A DNA stretch of 22,040 bases from an uncultured Eubacteriales bacterium (GTDB taxonomy: Bacteria; Bacillota; Clostridia; Oscillospirales; Acutalibacteraceae), in the NCBI GenBank assembly GCA_948762645.1, contig CAQBRY010000017.1, positions 1-22,040 of the forward strand, given 5' to 3'. Under the pieces are notes generated by a model that was not told the origin of the DNA, did no database searches, and worked only from the letters and a program-made list of their open reading frames with translations. The stretch's first letter is position 1. Each line of letters starts with the position of its first letter. Made by a program: the position numbers and the translations under genes. Positions 13,755-21,958 of the stretch are shown here, piece after piece.

Positions 13755-13796
13755 CTCACCTAAAAATAGGCATAAAAAAACACCTTTTTAGGTGAG
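13755..13796 (-). terminator. Terminator/attenuator after the capsid gene
   Basis: On the minus strand CACCT-AAAA-AGGTG (13794-13781) is followed at once by seven U, a short intrinsic terminator. The same 5' arm can instead join a perfect 12-bp long-range stem with a distal strand, CTCACCTAAAAA/TTTTTAGGTGAG (13796-13785 and 13766-13755), which would destroy the terminator hairpin. The two folds exclude each other, as in attenuators. The site lies between the major capsid gene and the lower-copy connector genes. Confidence 0.65.
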
Positions 13797-13824
13797 CAAG
13801 TTAGTTTATTATAAATAAATATTA

Positions 13825-14844
13825 TTAAACAAGTTCATAACATCCTGTGATGCTATCACAAACAACACCAAGACCGTATCTAAGCTGTGCTTGAATATCA
13901 ATGGTTTGATCATGAGTTTCTTTCTCATCCATTTTCTTCGCACGAACTTCACCTTCATAATAAAGTTTAATAATTTTACTATCTTGTGGTAAAATATGTA
14001 GTAAATTATTTTTTACTTTAAAGTCAGTTGTCCCACGAATAAAAGTTTGTGGAATAACAATTGCCTTTGCTGGAAGTCCAATATTTTCTACAACCATACC
14101 AGTTGTTGCTAATTCTTCTTTCTGAGAATTAGCAATCCAGGAAGTATTTATACCATCTGCAATCTGTCCTAAAGCAGTCCTAGTTCCTGCGATTACGACT
14201 TCTTTTTGAGAATAGGTTTGAACTTTTTCAATTAAATTATTCATGGTATCTTTATCATATGTTCCAGTTTCTTTGAAATCTGCTGGTAATAAATTTCCTA
14301 CAGCATTAAAAGAAGCATATATACGACCATCAATTTCATTTTGAAAAGCTTTTCTTAATTTATTAACCATTTCAATTAGTGAATCATTTTGAGTTAAAAA
14401 TCTTTCAAGATCATTATAAATACGAACATAAATCCATCCTGTACGAGTAGAAAAACTACGTTTCCCTTGTACTTTTTGACGATCTGTATCCCAATGATTT
14501 CCTGAAAAAGTAGATGCAATAATAACAGAATTATCTTCTACATAAAATTCATTCTTTTGTCCTAAATCTCCACGTTTAATTTCTACAAATTGATTAAAGA
14601 AAGGAGAAGATTCCCATGCATCAGGAAGAGTACTTTTTAAAACATTTTCCATAACTGTAAAAATTGCACGATAATTATTTTCAAAATTTTGCCATGTTAA
14701 TTTTTCTTCTCCAAGAATTTCAAAAAAACCTGCCCTAACTGCTTCGTCAGCAAATTTTGATGCATTTTCACTATAGAGAACAACTTGATTTTTTAAACTA
14801 TCCTTGATTAAATTAGACAATTCTTTTAATTGTTTCATATTCAT
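13825..14844 (-). CDS. Major capsid protein (HK97-fold type)
   Basis: A 339-residue protein in the standard place after protease/scaffold and decoration-like genes. It has an N-terminal helical arm, an E-loop-like region (~95-125), a long spine-like helix (~150-170, D-L-E-R-F-L-T-Q-N...K-L-R-K-A-F-Q-N-E-I-D-G-R-I-Y) and a C-terminal A-domain with G-L-P-A-K-A-I-V-I-P-Q-T-F-I-R-G-T-T-D-F and E-G-E-V-R-A-K. It forms the icosahedral shell. SD AAGGAGG is strong, fitting an abundant product, and an attenuator-like hairpin follows. The identification rests on pattern and gene order. Confidence 0.83.
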   Translation of the reverse strand: MNMKQLKELSNLIKDSLKNQVVLYSENASKFADEAVRAGFFEILGEEKLTWQNFENNYRAIFTVMENVLKSTLPDAWESSPFFNQFVEIKRGDLGQKNEFYVEDNSVIIASTFSGNHWDTDRQKVQGKRSFSTRTGWIYVRIYNDLERFLTQNDSLIEMVNKLRKAFQNEIDGRIYASFNAVGNLLPADFKETGTYDKDTMNNLIEKVQTYSQKEVVIAGTRTALGQIADGINTSWIANSQKEELATTGMVVENIGLPAKAIVIPQTFIRGTTDFKVKNNLLHILPQDSKIIKLYYEGEVRAKKMDEKETHDQTIDIQAQLRYGLGVVCDSITGCYELV

Positions 14845-14867
14845 AAATTAATTTCCTCCTTAATATA

Positions 14868-15401
14868 TTAGACAACTCTAATTGTATATTTTGTGGTTCT
14901 TGTATCTAAAGCACCTTTTCCATATTTATTTGTTGTATCTCCATCAATTGGAGAACCACCAGTACCAACAAAAAATGGATAACCAAGTTCCTCAACTCTT
15001 TCAACTTTTAAATTAGTTGGAGTAGTTGATTTTGCATAAGCACCATTTTTAAATTCAACAAAATCATCTTTTGCAAGAACAAGGGTAGAAGGTAAATTAC
15101 CAATTTTAAATTTTCTATCCTTTTTTAATTCATATACTTTAAAAGGAGTTCCTGCTTCATTAATAAAATTTTCTTCATTTTGATTAATCAAACGACAAGT
15201 ATCATAATCCCATGCTGGATTAGCAACTAAATACATACCATCTGAATAGTCATCAAGAGCAGCATATACACTGATTTCATCAGTTACTAATTCCCCTTTG
15301 CCTACAATTGCACCATTTTCAATATCAGAAGTGGACTGAAAAGAAAAACATGCACATCCTTCTAAATTAGTTGTTTCAACTGTCATATAATTTTTAGCCA
15401 T
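14868..15401 (-). CDS. Capsid decoration / head-fibre-like protein
   Basis: A 177-residue, beta-rich protein between the scaffold and the major capsid gene, with excellent SD AGGAGG. Motifs (N-G-A-I-V-G-K-G-E-L, D-G-M-Y-L-V-A-N-P-A-W-D-Y-D-T-C-R, F-V-E-F-K-N-G-A-Y-A-K) resemble capsid-associated proteins found at this position in Bacillota gut phages. Such proteins usually coat or stabilise the mature head. No signal peptide or transmembrane segment. Confidence 0.62.
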   Translation of the reverse strand: MAKNYMTVETTNLEGCACFSFQSTSDIENGAIVGKGELVTDEISVYAALDDYSDGMYLVANPAWDYDTCRLINQNEENFINEAGTPFKVYELKKDRKFKIGNLPSTLVLAKDDFVEFKNGAYAKSTTPTNLKVERVEELGYPFFVGTGGSPIDGDTTNKYGKGALDTRTTKYTIRVV

Positions 15402-15422
15402 ATTTTTTAATCCTCCTGTTAA

Positions 15423-16193
15423 TTAAAGATATTTATCAAGCAAATTACCATATCTTTCAGTAATCGCATCATTTGGTTTTTTGTTTATCACACCTGCTAC
15501 GTTTGGGGTATAAGAGAAATTTTTATTAAAAGAATTTTCTTTACTAGTTAAATATTTACCAGCCATTATAATAAGATCCTGTTCGACTTGTTCACGAGTT
15601 TTCGTATAATGAGTTTCAATATTTGATTTATAAACTAGATAAGAAGAATATCTGCCAAGTTTTGAGCTATAACTATCAATTAAGGCATCAATCTCTTGTC
15701 TATGCTGTTCTGCTTCAAGTTCTTTTTCTTTTTTCTCATAAGAGTCAACTTTAGATTGAAGAATTGTGTTTGCATTAGAAACAGTATCATAAACTTCTTT
15801 TAATTTATCAAATTCATTTTTGAAATTAAGAGATAACTCTTCGCTAACTTCGCTTATTTTTTTTTCGGTTTCAATTTTTTGTACTGCTGAAAATTTTTCA
15901 ATTTCTGATTTAATTTCATCTTTAATACTAAATTCGTTAAATCCATCTTGTTCAATTTTATCTGTTGCAGATAATGACATCTCAACTTTAGACTCATAAT
16001 CAATAACAAGATATTCAGTATTTGTTTCTTCATCTTTTGGCATTGCATAATTAAAAGAATAAGGTTTGTAATCTTCTACATCTAAAACATAAACTTTTAC
16101 ATCATCAACATTTAAAAGTCTATATTTACATATTTTATCATCATTACTACACTTTTCTTTTGAAAGCTCCTCAGTAAATTTGGTAAAATCCAT
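15423..16193 (-). CDS. Nested scaffold protein (in-frame internal start)
   Basis: Inside the protease-scaffold frame the minus strand has AAAGGAGT (16208-16201) 7 nt before an in-frame ATG (16193-16191), a ribosome site as good as those of whole genes in this window. The product would be the C-terminal 256 residues: a short N-terminal region, a coiled coil rich in Lys, Glu and Ser, and a C-terminal domain likely to contact the capsid protein. This is the lambda C/Nu3 arrangement, where the scaffold is made in excess of the protease fusion from the same frame. Confidence 0.7.
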   Translation of the reverse strand: MDFTKFTEELSKEKCSNDDKICKYRLLNVDDVKVYVLDVEDYKPYSFNYAMPKDEETNTEYLVIDYESKVEMSLSATDKIEQDGFNEFSIKDEIKSEIEKFSAVQKIETEKKISEVSEELSLNFKNEFDKLKEVYDTVSNANTILQSKVDSYEKKEKELEAEQHRQEIDALIDSYSSKLGRYSSYLVYKSNIETHYTKTREQVEQDLIIMAGKYLTSKENSFNKNFSYTPNVAGVINKKPNDAITERYGNLLDKYL

Positions 16194-16892
16194 TTTATTT
16201 ACTCCTTTCGTTTTTAAATCATTTTTATTTTGAAATTTTTTGTATTCATCAAGCATACGAGAAAACTCTTGCTTAAAAGAATCAAGTTCATAATGTCTGC
16301 CAATACAAGCAGATTCAAAACAAGGTTCGCAATCAGTACCTAAAATACAAAGTGCAGAAAAAATAAATTCTTCAATTTCATAATAATGATCTTCTCGATA
16401 ATGACCTTTGTGAATTTCTATTTCCATACTTTGCCCATAATTTTTATCTAAAACTGTTTTAGCTTCTTCATATCTATCTGTCCATAATATACATCCTGAT
16501 AATTTTAAATACTCATGCTGTGTATGACCGTCTTTTTCAGTAATTGTTACCCAGGAAGCATTATCTGCTGCTTCCTTTGAAACGAATCCAAATGGTTTAG
16601 TTGTTTGTTCAAAACGAATACCTTCATCGTCTATAATAATTCGTCCACCATGAGAACCCCATGTTTTTTCATCTGTTCCATCCAATTTATAAATCCATTC
16701 ACCAATAATAGGAATTCCATAAATTGAATATAAATTATTTTCAACAATTTTTTTTTGAACAGATGTATAATTTCGATTATCACCATGATAACAAACTAAA
16801 ATATCACATAAACTAAATTGTGGATTAAGTTTTTTTATACTTGATTGAATAATTTTAATTTCTGTATTATATCTAAGTAATTTATTATTCAA
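15423..16892 (-). CDS. Prohead protease-scaffold fusion
   Basis: A 489-residue protein. Residues ~1-195 are protease-like: an early G-I-P-I-I-G-E-W, a central H-G-G-R-I-I, and E-F-I-F-S-A-L-C-I-L-G-T-D-C-E-P-C-F-E-S-A, the typical closing pattern of phage prohead proteases. From M234 the chain is scaffold: coiled coil ~320-410 and a capsid-binding-like end. The start is TTG after SD AAAGGAG; no ATG fits. The stop of the preceding 62-residue gene is TAG in the same frame, four codons upstream, so readthrough would fuse them. The fusion delivers the protease into the procapsid, where it cleaves scaffold and matures the shell. Catalytic residues cannot be assigned with confidence by eye. Confidence 0.78.
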   Translation of the reverse strand: MNNKLLRYNTEIKIIQSSIKKLNPQFSLCDILVCYHGDNRNYTSVQKKIVENNLYSIYGIPIIGEWIYKLDGTDEKTWGSHGGRIIIDDEGIRFEQTTKPFGFVSKEAADNASWVTITEKDGHTQHEYLKLSGCILWTDRYEEAKTVLDKNYGQSMEIEIHKGHYREDHYYEIEEFIFSALCILGTDCEPCFESACIGRHYELDSFKQEFSRMLDEYKKFQNKNDLKTKGVNKMDFTKFTEELSKEKCSNDDKICKYRLLNVDDVKVYVLDVEDYKPYSFNYAMPKDEETNTEYLVIDYESKVEMSLSATDKIEQDGFNEFSIKDEIKSEIEKFSAVQKIETEKKISEVSEELSLNFKNEFDKLKEVYDTVSNANTILQSKVDSYEKKEKELEAEQHRQEIDALIDSYSSKLGRYSSYLVYKSNIETHYTKTREQVEQDLIIMAGKYLTSKENSFNKNFSYTPNVAGVINKKPNDAITERYGNLLDKYL

Positions 16893-16904
16893 TATTTCTC
16901 CTTT

Positions 16905-17093
16905 CTAAAAACACATGTTTTTTGACACAAAAAAAGAACCTTTTTCAAATTTTGAAGTAAGTTCTTTCATTAATTCATTTGTCTGTATAAAAACAAATGT
17001 TTCTTTATTGTTAATTTTTCTTTTTCTATATTTAAAACCAAGTGATAAAAGAATATCAGCTTGTTTTTTATCAAAAATTAATATTTCACCCAT
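16905..17093 (-). CDS. Small conserved-looking phage protein
   Basis: A 62-residue basic protein (M-G-E-I-L-I-F-D-K-K-Q-A-D-I-L-L-S-L-G-F-K-Y...K-E-L-T-S-K-F-E-K-G-S-F-F-V-S-K) between portal and protease genes. I recall similar short proteins at this place in gut phages, function unknown. Its SD (AAAAGGGA) lies inside the end of the tiny Gly/Lys-rich gene 6 bp upstream, so the two are probably co-translated. It ends in TAG directly before the SD of the protease gene. Confidence 0.65.
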   Translation of the reverse strand: MGEILIFDKKQADILLSLGFKYRKRKINNKETFVFIQTNELMKELTSKFEKGSFFVSKNMCF

Positions 17094-17099
17094 AAATAA

Positions 17100-17174
17100 T
17101 CACTTCCCTTTTCGTCCACCTTTTCCGCCTTTTCCTTTAGAACCTTTTCCGCCACAAGCCATATATAAATTCAT
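17100..17174 (-). CDS. Tiny Gly/Lys-rich protein
   Basis: A 24-codon frame, M-N-L-Y-M-A-C-G-G-K-G-S-K-G-K-G-G-K-G-G..., ending TGA. Starts are possible at 17177, 17174 or 17162; AGGGA (17182-17178) is close to 17174, which I prefer. A strongly basic, glycine-rich peptide with one Cys, possibly nucleic-acid binding; I recall GGKGG-type micro-proteins beside phage portal genes. The same frame continues upstream through a TAG (17183-17181) into Y-F-Y-L-D-E-L-L-K-E-I-N, back to an ATA at 17231 preceded by GAAGG. A ~43-residue ancestral or readthrough product is therefore possible. Confidence 0.5.
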   Translation of the reverse strand: MNLYMACGGKGSKGKGGKGGRKGK

Positions 17175-17273
17175 CATTCCCTAATTAATTTCTTTTAATA
17201 ATTCGTCTAAATAAAAATAATGAATTAATATTTACCTTCATCTTATTTTAAAAATAAACAATCTAAACATTTT

Positions 17274-18830
17274 TTATATTCTATTTTCAACATCATTTGA
17301 ATCATTGCCTCTTTGAACCTCAGTAACTTCACTAATTTCAGTATCTTCTTTTTCTGGCCTACCACCTTCATTACCTGAATCCCCTGCCTCAGTATAACTA
17401 CTGCGAAGTGGTTGCCAAATATCAAATATATTTTTAAAAACTTTGTTTTCCACAAAAGTATTACCTAATAATGCCGTTGGAGATATTCCAGCAGTAGCAC
17501 ATAATTTCATTTTATTAGGAATACTAGCTTGTGCAAGTTTTAATTCTTCATCAATAACTTCACTTTGATTAAAAATAGTAATATCTGGAATTTTATAAAC
17601 AAAATTATAAGAACTATATATATAATTTCTTAATTTCATTTGTAAACTTATCCAATTTTCAAGCATACGATAAATTCTAAAAATATCAGCACTATCATTT
17701 GTAATTGATATTTTTAACTCAGAGCCGCTAGATGAACCAGACATAAGAGCCTCACTTACACCTTGATTAGCATACATTTGAGTTGTAGCATCGGCAACTT
17801 TATCTCTATCATCAGAATTACTTGATGAAAATTCAATAGATTGTACTTCTCCTGGGTACGGCAAAACACCAATATTCTCTTGAATTACATTAAGTGCTGT
17901 TTCGATATAAGGTTTTAGCATTTGTTCATCCATTGTAATTTTTTTTTCATTATCCATAGGAATAGGAAGAACCAATAATTTATATGCATCATTTATAGCT
18001 TTACTTTTTGCTAATTCTTTATATTCATCAATAGACAAAATATCAATTATCATTGGAAAAAATGGAGGAAATAAATGTATAAAATTATCATTATATTTTA
18101 AACAAAATCCTTTTTCATATGGAATATCAATAAGATTATTTGGAGATGTTTTAATAGAATTTTCTATTAATTGTTGTAATTCTGATGGAAGAATATCATA
18201 ATATGATTTGGACAATAGACTACGATTTATTGCAAATCCAAAAATATTTCCATTAATAATTTTTGTGATTTCACAATAACGTGGATCTAAAAAGAAATAT
18301 GAAATATCTAATTCTGATTCAGCAACAAATGCAAAACAAGCATCATTCAAATATAACCTTTTAGCAATATTATGAATATTATTTGATATATTAAATTTAC
18401 TAGACTCTGTAGCAAATTTAATATAATTTTTTTTAAATGTATCTTCATTTATTTTGAAAAATGATGCATTTGTAACTTCAGTATCTACATAAAAATTTAA
18501 TTTTGGCATATTAGAAAAATAATCAACTAATCTGCGCATATATCCAGACTTTTGATACATATAATCAACAAGGCGTAATATTTGTTTTCCGTATTGTTCA
18601 GGATATTTACACATATTTAATATCTGTTTTTTTGAAAATCCAAATATACGTTCAGATTGAAAAGATCTATTTAGCGAAAGTTCTGACAAAATTAAACGTT
18701 TTAGAACTGCAAAATCCATAGCTTTAGATTTATTGTTAGTAAAATCATCAAATTTTTCTTTATCAGAATTATACAATTCCTCAACCTGTTCATCAGTTAT
18801 TGTAGAGTCTTTTAAATTATTTTTATTTAT
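17274..18830 (-). CDS. Portal protein, probable AUA start
   Basis: About 518 residues. Portal-type pattern: Q-I-L-R-L-V-D-Y-M-Y-Q-K-S-G-Y-M-R-R-L-V-D-Y-F near the start, a strand-rich middle, then S-S-N-S-D-D-R-D-K-V-A-D-A-T-T-Q-M-Y-A-N-Q-G-V-S-E-A-L-M and a long stem helix, with an acidic, disordered C-terminus. The portal is the dodecameric gate for DNA packaging. Between the in-frame stop at 18863 and a TTG at 18776 there is no ATG, GTG or TTG, but a nearly perfect SD (AAGGTGGTGA) ends 7 nt before ATA at 18830. That adds N-K-N-N-L-K-D-S-T-I-T-D-E-Q-V-E-E before the TTG. The TTG has no good SD, so I prefer ATA. Confidence 0.85.
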   Translation of the reverse strand: MNKNNLKDSTITDEQVEELYNSDKEKFDDFTNNKSKAMDFAVLKRLILSELSLNRSFQSERIFGFSKKQILNMCKYPEQYGKQILRLVDYMYQKSGYMRRLVDYFSNMPKLNFYVDTEVTNASFFKINEDTFKKNYIKFATESSKFNISNNIHNIAKRLYLNDACFAFVAESELDISYFFLDPRYCEITKIINGNIFGFAINRSLLSKSYYDILPSELQQLIENSIKTSPNNLIDIPYEKGFCLKYNDNFIHLFPPFFPMIIDILSIDEYKELAKSKAINDAYKLLVLPIPMDNEKKITMDEQMLKPYIETALNVIQENIGVLPYPGEVQSIEFSSSNSDDRDKVADATTQMYANQGVSEALMSGSSSGSELKISITNDSADIFRIYRMLENWISLQMKLRNYIYSSYNFVYKIPDITIFNQSEVIDEELKLAQASIPNKMKLCATAGISPTALLGNTFVENKVFKNIFDIWQPLRSSYTEAGDSGNEGGRPEKEDTEISEVTEVQRGNDSNDVENRI

Positions 18831-18883
18831 ATTCTCACCACCTTTTATTATTTGATATATTTACTAATAGAAATTTATTAGAA

Positions 18884-20716
18884 TTAATGATTTTTTGCTA
18901 TAGATGGCCTTCTTGCCATTGATAGAATAGAAGAGTAGTTGTTAGACGATTCAACAGGTTTTAATAAATCACTTCTTCTTAATACAGCAAGAGCATATCC
19001 TCCCATTGCCATTGTATAAGCATGATCATCATGTCCCTTTTTGTCTTTTGCCAACTCATATGTGACTCCACCATTAGGGGTATCATATCTACACATATAT
19101 GATAATTGAAGTTTAGCTATATTCATCTGTGTTAATGCCAATTGTTCTTCAGATGTTAATTCAACAGTTTCGAAACCCCCTTCTTTATTTTCAAGCATTA
19201 TATAATTTTTACCATTATCATAATTAGTAAATTCAATAAGATTTAATTTTACCATTTTAGAAATTGCATCATATATAATCTTTTTATATCCTTGTGGATC
19301 TATAAGATGAACTATCGGAACAGCATTAGGATATTTTTTTCTAGCGGTTTCGTATTGTTTATGTTCTGGATCAATAATTCCTCTATGTTTTCCTCCAAAT
19401 TTATCAGTCCAGTCTAACATTAACTGATCTGCTACTGCACTTATACCACCACCACCGGCTCCAGCATCAATATAAAATTCTATATTTTCCCATTCTGCTG
19501 CACGTTCACCATTATATTTAATCATTAAATCTCTTATTATATCTATCTGTGCAGGCATTGGAAGTGGAGTTTTATTTTTTGAATTTTGATCTATCATTGA
19601 AACAACATTTACAAGTTTTAATTTATATCCAACTTGTTTATCATTAATTACTTCAAATATACTTAATACACTACCATCAAAGTTTCTTGCTGGATCATAA
19701 CATAAAATGAATTTCTTCTTTCCAGTGTCATTATATAAAAGAGGTTTTCTGACAACTGAATTTCTAATTAATTCATCCATAGTGACAACTGCATTTGAAC
19801 CGCCACCTTTTCTAAATTTATTAAATAATTCAACATCCGCATTATCTGGATCTTCTTCTATGTCTTTTTTAATTTTATCTTCTGATAAATGAGATTTTAT
19901 TGGTTCACCATCAATAGTAGAGTGATATAATACATCATATGCATTTATGTCAAAGCAAAAATAATTACTATTACCTGCTAACATTTTCTTATAAAAAGTT
20001 TTATATTTATCAAAAAATGGATAAGTAACATCTCCAACACTAGAAGTATATAATAATTGTAAAGGCATTTTTGGAGGTTCAATATATTCATTTTTTTTGG
20101 TTGAAGTTGAAAAGCTAGAATCTACGTTTGCAAAGTTTTCTACAACTGCAAGTTCTTCTTTCGTTTTCCAGGCAGTTTCATTAAACCATACTGCACCACG
20201 TTTACCACGAATAGTTTCAAGATTAGAAGATAAAGCTTCCATTTTTGAATTATTAAATAATCTGAATCTACAAGTTGGTGCTTGTAAAAACCCAGTTTCA
20301 CTATTACTTCCAGTTCTGTCTACTTCTCTAGCAAATATATCTGTCGCAGTTTTAAAGTTAGGAATTCTTTTAAGTGCAATATCACGTAATTTATTAAATG
20401 ATTCTACTGACTGGGCATATGCATTTGAACTAATATACAAACTATAATCCGGAATTAATAATAATCTTGTCATAAAATAAGCAGCAGCCAATGTATCTTT
20501 TCCTGCACCACGACACTCTGCCCATAAAGCATATTGAACAGGCCATGTTTTCATAAAACAATAACTTTGATAGTCAATTAGCTTGATTCCGAAGAAAAGT
20601 TCGCAAAATTTAACTGGATTTTTTCTTCCCCATTGAACTACTTTTGCCATTTTATGATATTCTTCTAATTTTCTTTGACTTAATTCTTTTGATGATATTC
20701 TCGAATAACTTTCCAT
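18884..20716 (-). CDS. terL: Terminase large subunit
   Basis: A 610-residue packaging motor. ATPase domain: Walker A-like R-G-A-G-K-D-T (69-75), Walker B-like A-V-W-F-N-E (175-180) with Asn where Asp is usual before the catalytic Glu, and a coupling-like Y-T-S-S-V-G (223-228). RNase H-like nuclease domain: D341 (L-C-Y-D-P-A-R-N), D417 (Y-I-D-A-G-A-G-G-G-G) and D563/D564 (G-H-D-D-H-A-Y), the expected acidic triad. It drives DNA into the prohead and cuts it. ATG follows GTGGTGAT, which overlaps the end of the preceding gene. Gene order (small-subunit-like, large subunit, portal) is canonical. Confidence 0.93.
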   Translation of the reverse strand: MESYSRISSKELSQRKLEEYHKMAKVVQWGRKNPVKFCELFFGIKLIDYQSYCFMKTWPVQYALWAECRGAGKDTLAAAYFMTRLLLIPDYSLYISSNAYAQSVESFNKLRDIALKRIPNFKTATDIFAREVDRTGSNSETGFLQAPTCRFRLFNNSKMEALSSNLETIRGKRGAVWFNETAWKTKEELAVVENFANVDSSFSTSTKKNEYIEPPKMPLQLLYTSSVGDVTYPFFDKYKTFYKKMLAGNSNYFCFDINAYDVLYHSTIDGEPIKSHLSEDKIKKDIEEDPDNADVELFNKFRKGGGSNAVVTMDELIRNSVVRKPLLYNDTGKKKFILCYDPARNFDGSVLSIFEVINDKQVGYKLKLVNVVSMIDQNSKNKTPLPMPAQIDIIRDLMIKYNGERAAEWENIEFYIDAGAGGGGISAVADQLMLDWTDKFGGKHRGIIDPEHKQYETARKKYPNAVPIVHLIDPQGYKKIIYDAISKMVKLNLIEFTNYDNGKNYIMLENKEGGFETVELTSEEQLALTQMNIAKLQLSYMCRYDTPNGGVTYELAKDKKGHDDHAYTMAMGGYALAVLRRSDLLKPVESSNNYSSILSMARRPSIAKNH

Positions 20717-20721
20717 TTATA

Positions 20722-21879
20722 TCACCACTTTTTTGTTTCTAATTCGATAATTTTATTTTTTAATAACCTATTTTCTTCTTTTAATTCATCAATAGAAGAT
20801 TTATATTCTGTAATTTGCATTAATTGTTCTTTAATAATTTCACCGAATTCACTATCGGTTAAAGTAAGTTGTTTTGCAATATTAGAAATACTAATTTCAT
20901 CTATTTGCCTAAAAGCTTCACTAGTTTTTATATCAAATAAATTTACTTTAATTTCTTGAAAATCATTTCTTTCCATTTCTTTCATCATAGATGATATGGA
21001 ATCTTGTCCCTGTGTTGATTGTTTACTATAATTAGATGAAATATTATTATCTCGGGCAATAGTTGATATAGAAGAAAGAAGAGATGTTTTTGCAGAAGTT
21101 AAAGAAGAAATTTTTCTTTCACTAGAATCTCCTTTTGATAATTCTATATTTAATGTATCTGTTAATTTTCTACATTGACAATACATTAATACTATTTCAA
21201 TTACACATTGTTTTTTATGTCCATCTTCTAATATCCCAGGAGTATCAAAATAACCTGATAGAAGATTAAAACAATATTTTCTATCAAAATCATCAAATCC
21301 AATATCTTCAAATGGATCATATCCTAATTTAGAAATAGCATATTTCATATTTTGTTTATCATCTTTTGTCCATTTAACGACTTCTTTTTCTTTTATAGAA
21401 TCATTATTATTTTCAATATCATATCGTTTTTTTGAGAATTCATTATTGTAATTATTATTTGTTGTTTTATAAATAAATCCATCCTTCTCAGAATCAGCAA
21501 AACTTTTATTCTTATTTTGACGAAGTGAATTAATATTCTTAAAATATAATCCAATTACCTTTTCGCCTTGTTTAAAAATTTCATCACTTGATAAATATCC
21601 ATTTTCTTTCTTGCATTGTAAATATGCTGAATCAAGTTCATTTGTATAGAAAGGTTTGTCTAATCGTTGGCACATTGTTTTTAATTTACTTTCATTAACT
21701 GAACCATCATCATTTAAAACGCTTTTTTTTACACATGTTATACAAATAGGGACACATTTATCTAATGAAAATAATGGACTAGAAGATTTATAAAATGCAG
21801 TGGCAATATTTTTGGTATTACCACAAATTGGACATTTTTTTTGCTTTATTTCTTTTTTAGAAGTTTCTTTTGTAGCTAT
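20722..21879 (-). CDS. Zinc-ribbon small-terminase-like protein, probable AUA start
   Basis: About 385 residues directly upstream of terL. Zinc ribbon: C-P-I-C (C16, C19) and C-V-P-I-C-I-T-C (C42, C46, C49), followed by S-K-L-K-T-M-C-Q-R-L-D-K-P-F-Y, a pattern I recall from terminase-adjacent proteins of Bacillota phages. Middle region W-T-K-D-D-K...K-L-G-Y-D-P-F; C-terminal coiled coil (~350-385). The first ATG in frame (21675) would remove the ribbon. Upstream to the TAA at 21945-21943 there is no ATG, GTG or TTG, but ATA at 21879 follows AAAGGATGGTGGTAAT and begins ATA-GCT-ACA-AAA, i.e. M-A-T-K, a very ordinary protein start. Likely role: DNA recognition for packaging; inferred from position. 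Confidence 0.72.
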   Translation of the reverse strand: MATKETSKKEIKQKKCPICGNTKNIATAFYKSSSPLFSLDKCVPICITCVKKSVLNDDGSVNESKLKTMCQRLDKPFYTNELDSAYLQCKKENGYLSSDEIFKQGEKVIGLYFKNINSLRQNKNKSFADSEKDGFIYKTTNNNYNNEFSKKRYDIENNNDSIKEKEVVKWTKDDKQNMKYAISKLGYDPFEDIGFDDFDRKYCFNLLSGYFDTPGILEDGHKKQCVIEIVLMYCQCRKLTDTLNIELSKGDSSERKISSLTSAKTSLLSSISTIARDNNISSNYSKQSTQGQDSISSMMKEMERNDFQEIKVNLFDIKTSEAFRQIDEISISNIAKQLTLTDSEFGEIIKEQLMQITEYKSSIDELKEENRLLKNKIIELETKKW

Positions 21880-21958
21880 ATTACCACCATCCTTTATAAA
21901 AAAATATCTTAAATATTTTTTTAATATATTTTTCTTGATTTTTTATTTCATTAAATTT

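Noticed and set aside
16905..17183. Reassigned TAG (amber-to-Gln code), suggested by TAG between in-frame coding-like segments
   Set aside because: No long virion gene contains an in-frame TAG, although recoded phages put many in exactly these late genes. TAG, TGA and TAA all serve as stops here.
21799..21807. AGTGGCAAT, a partial match to the crossover site inside the zinc-ribbon gene
   Set aside because: Only 9 bp, no left arm and no cassette behind it. It encodes ordinary residues on the other strand; chance match.
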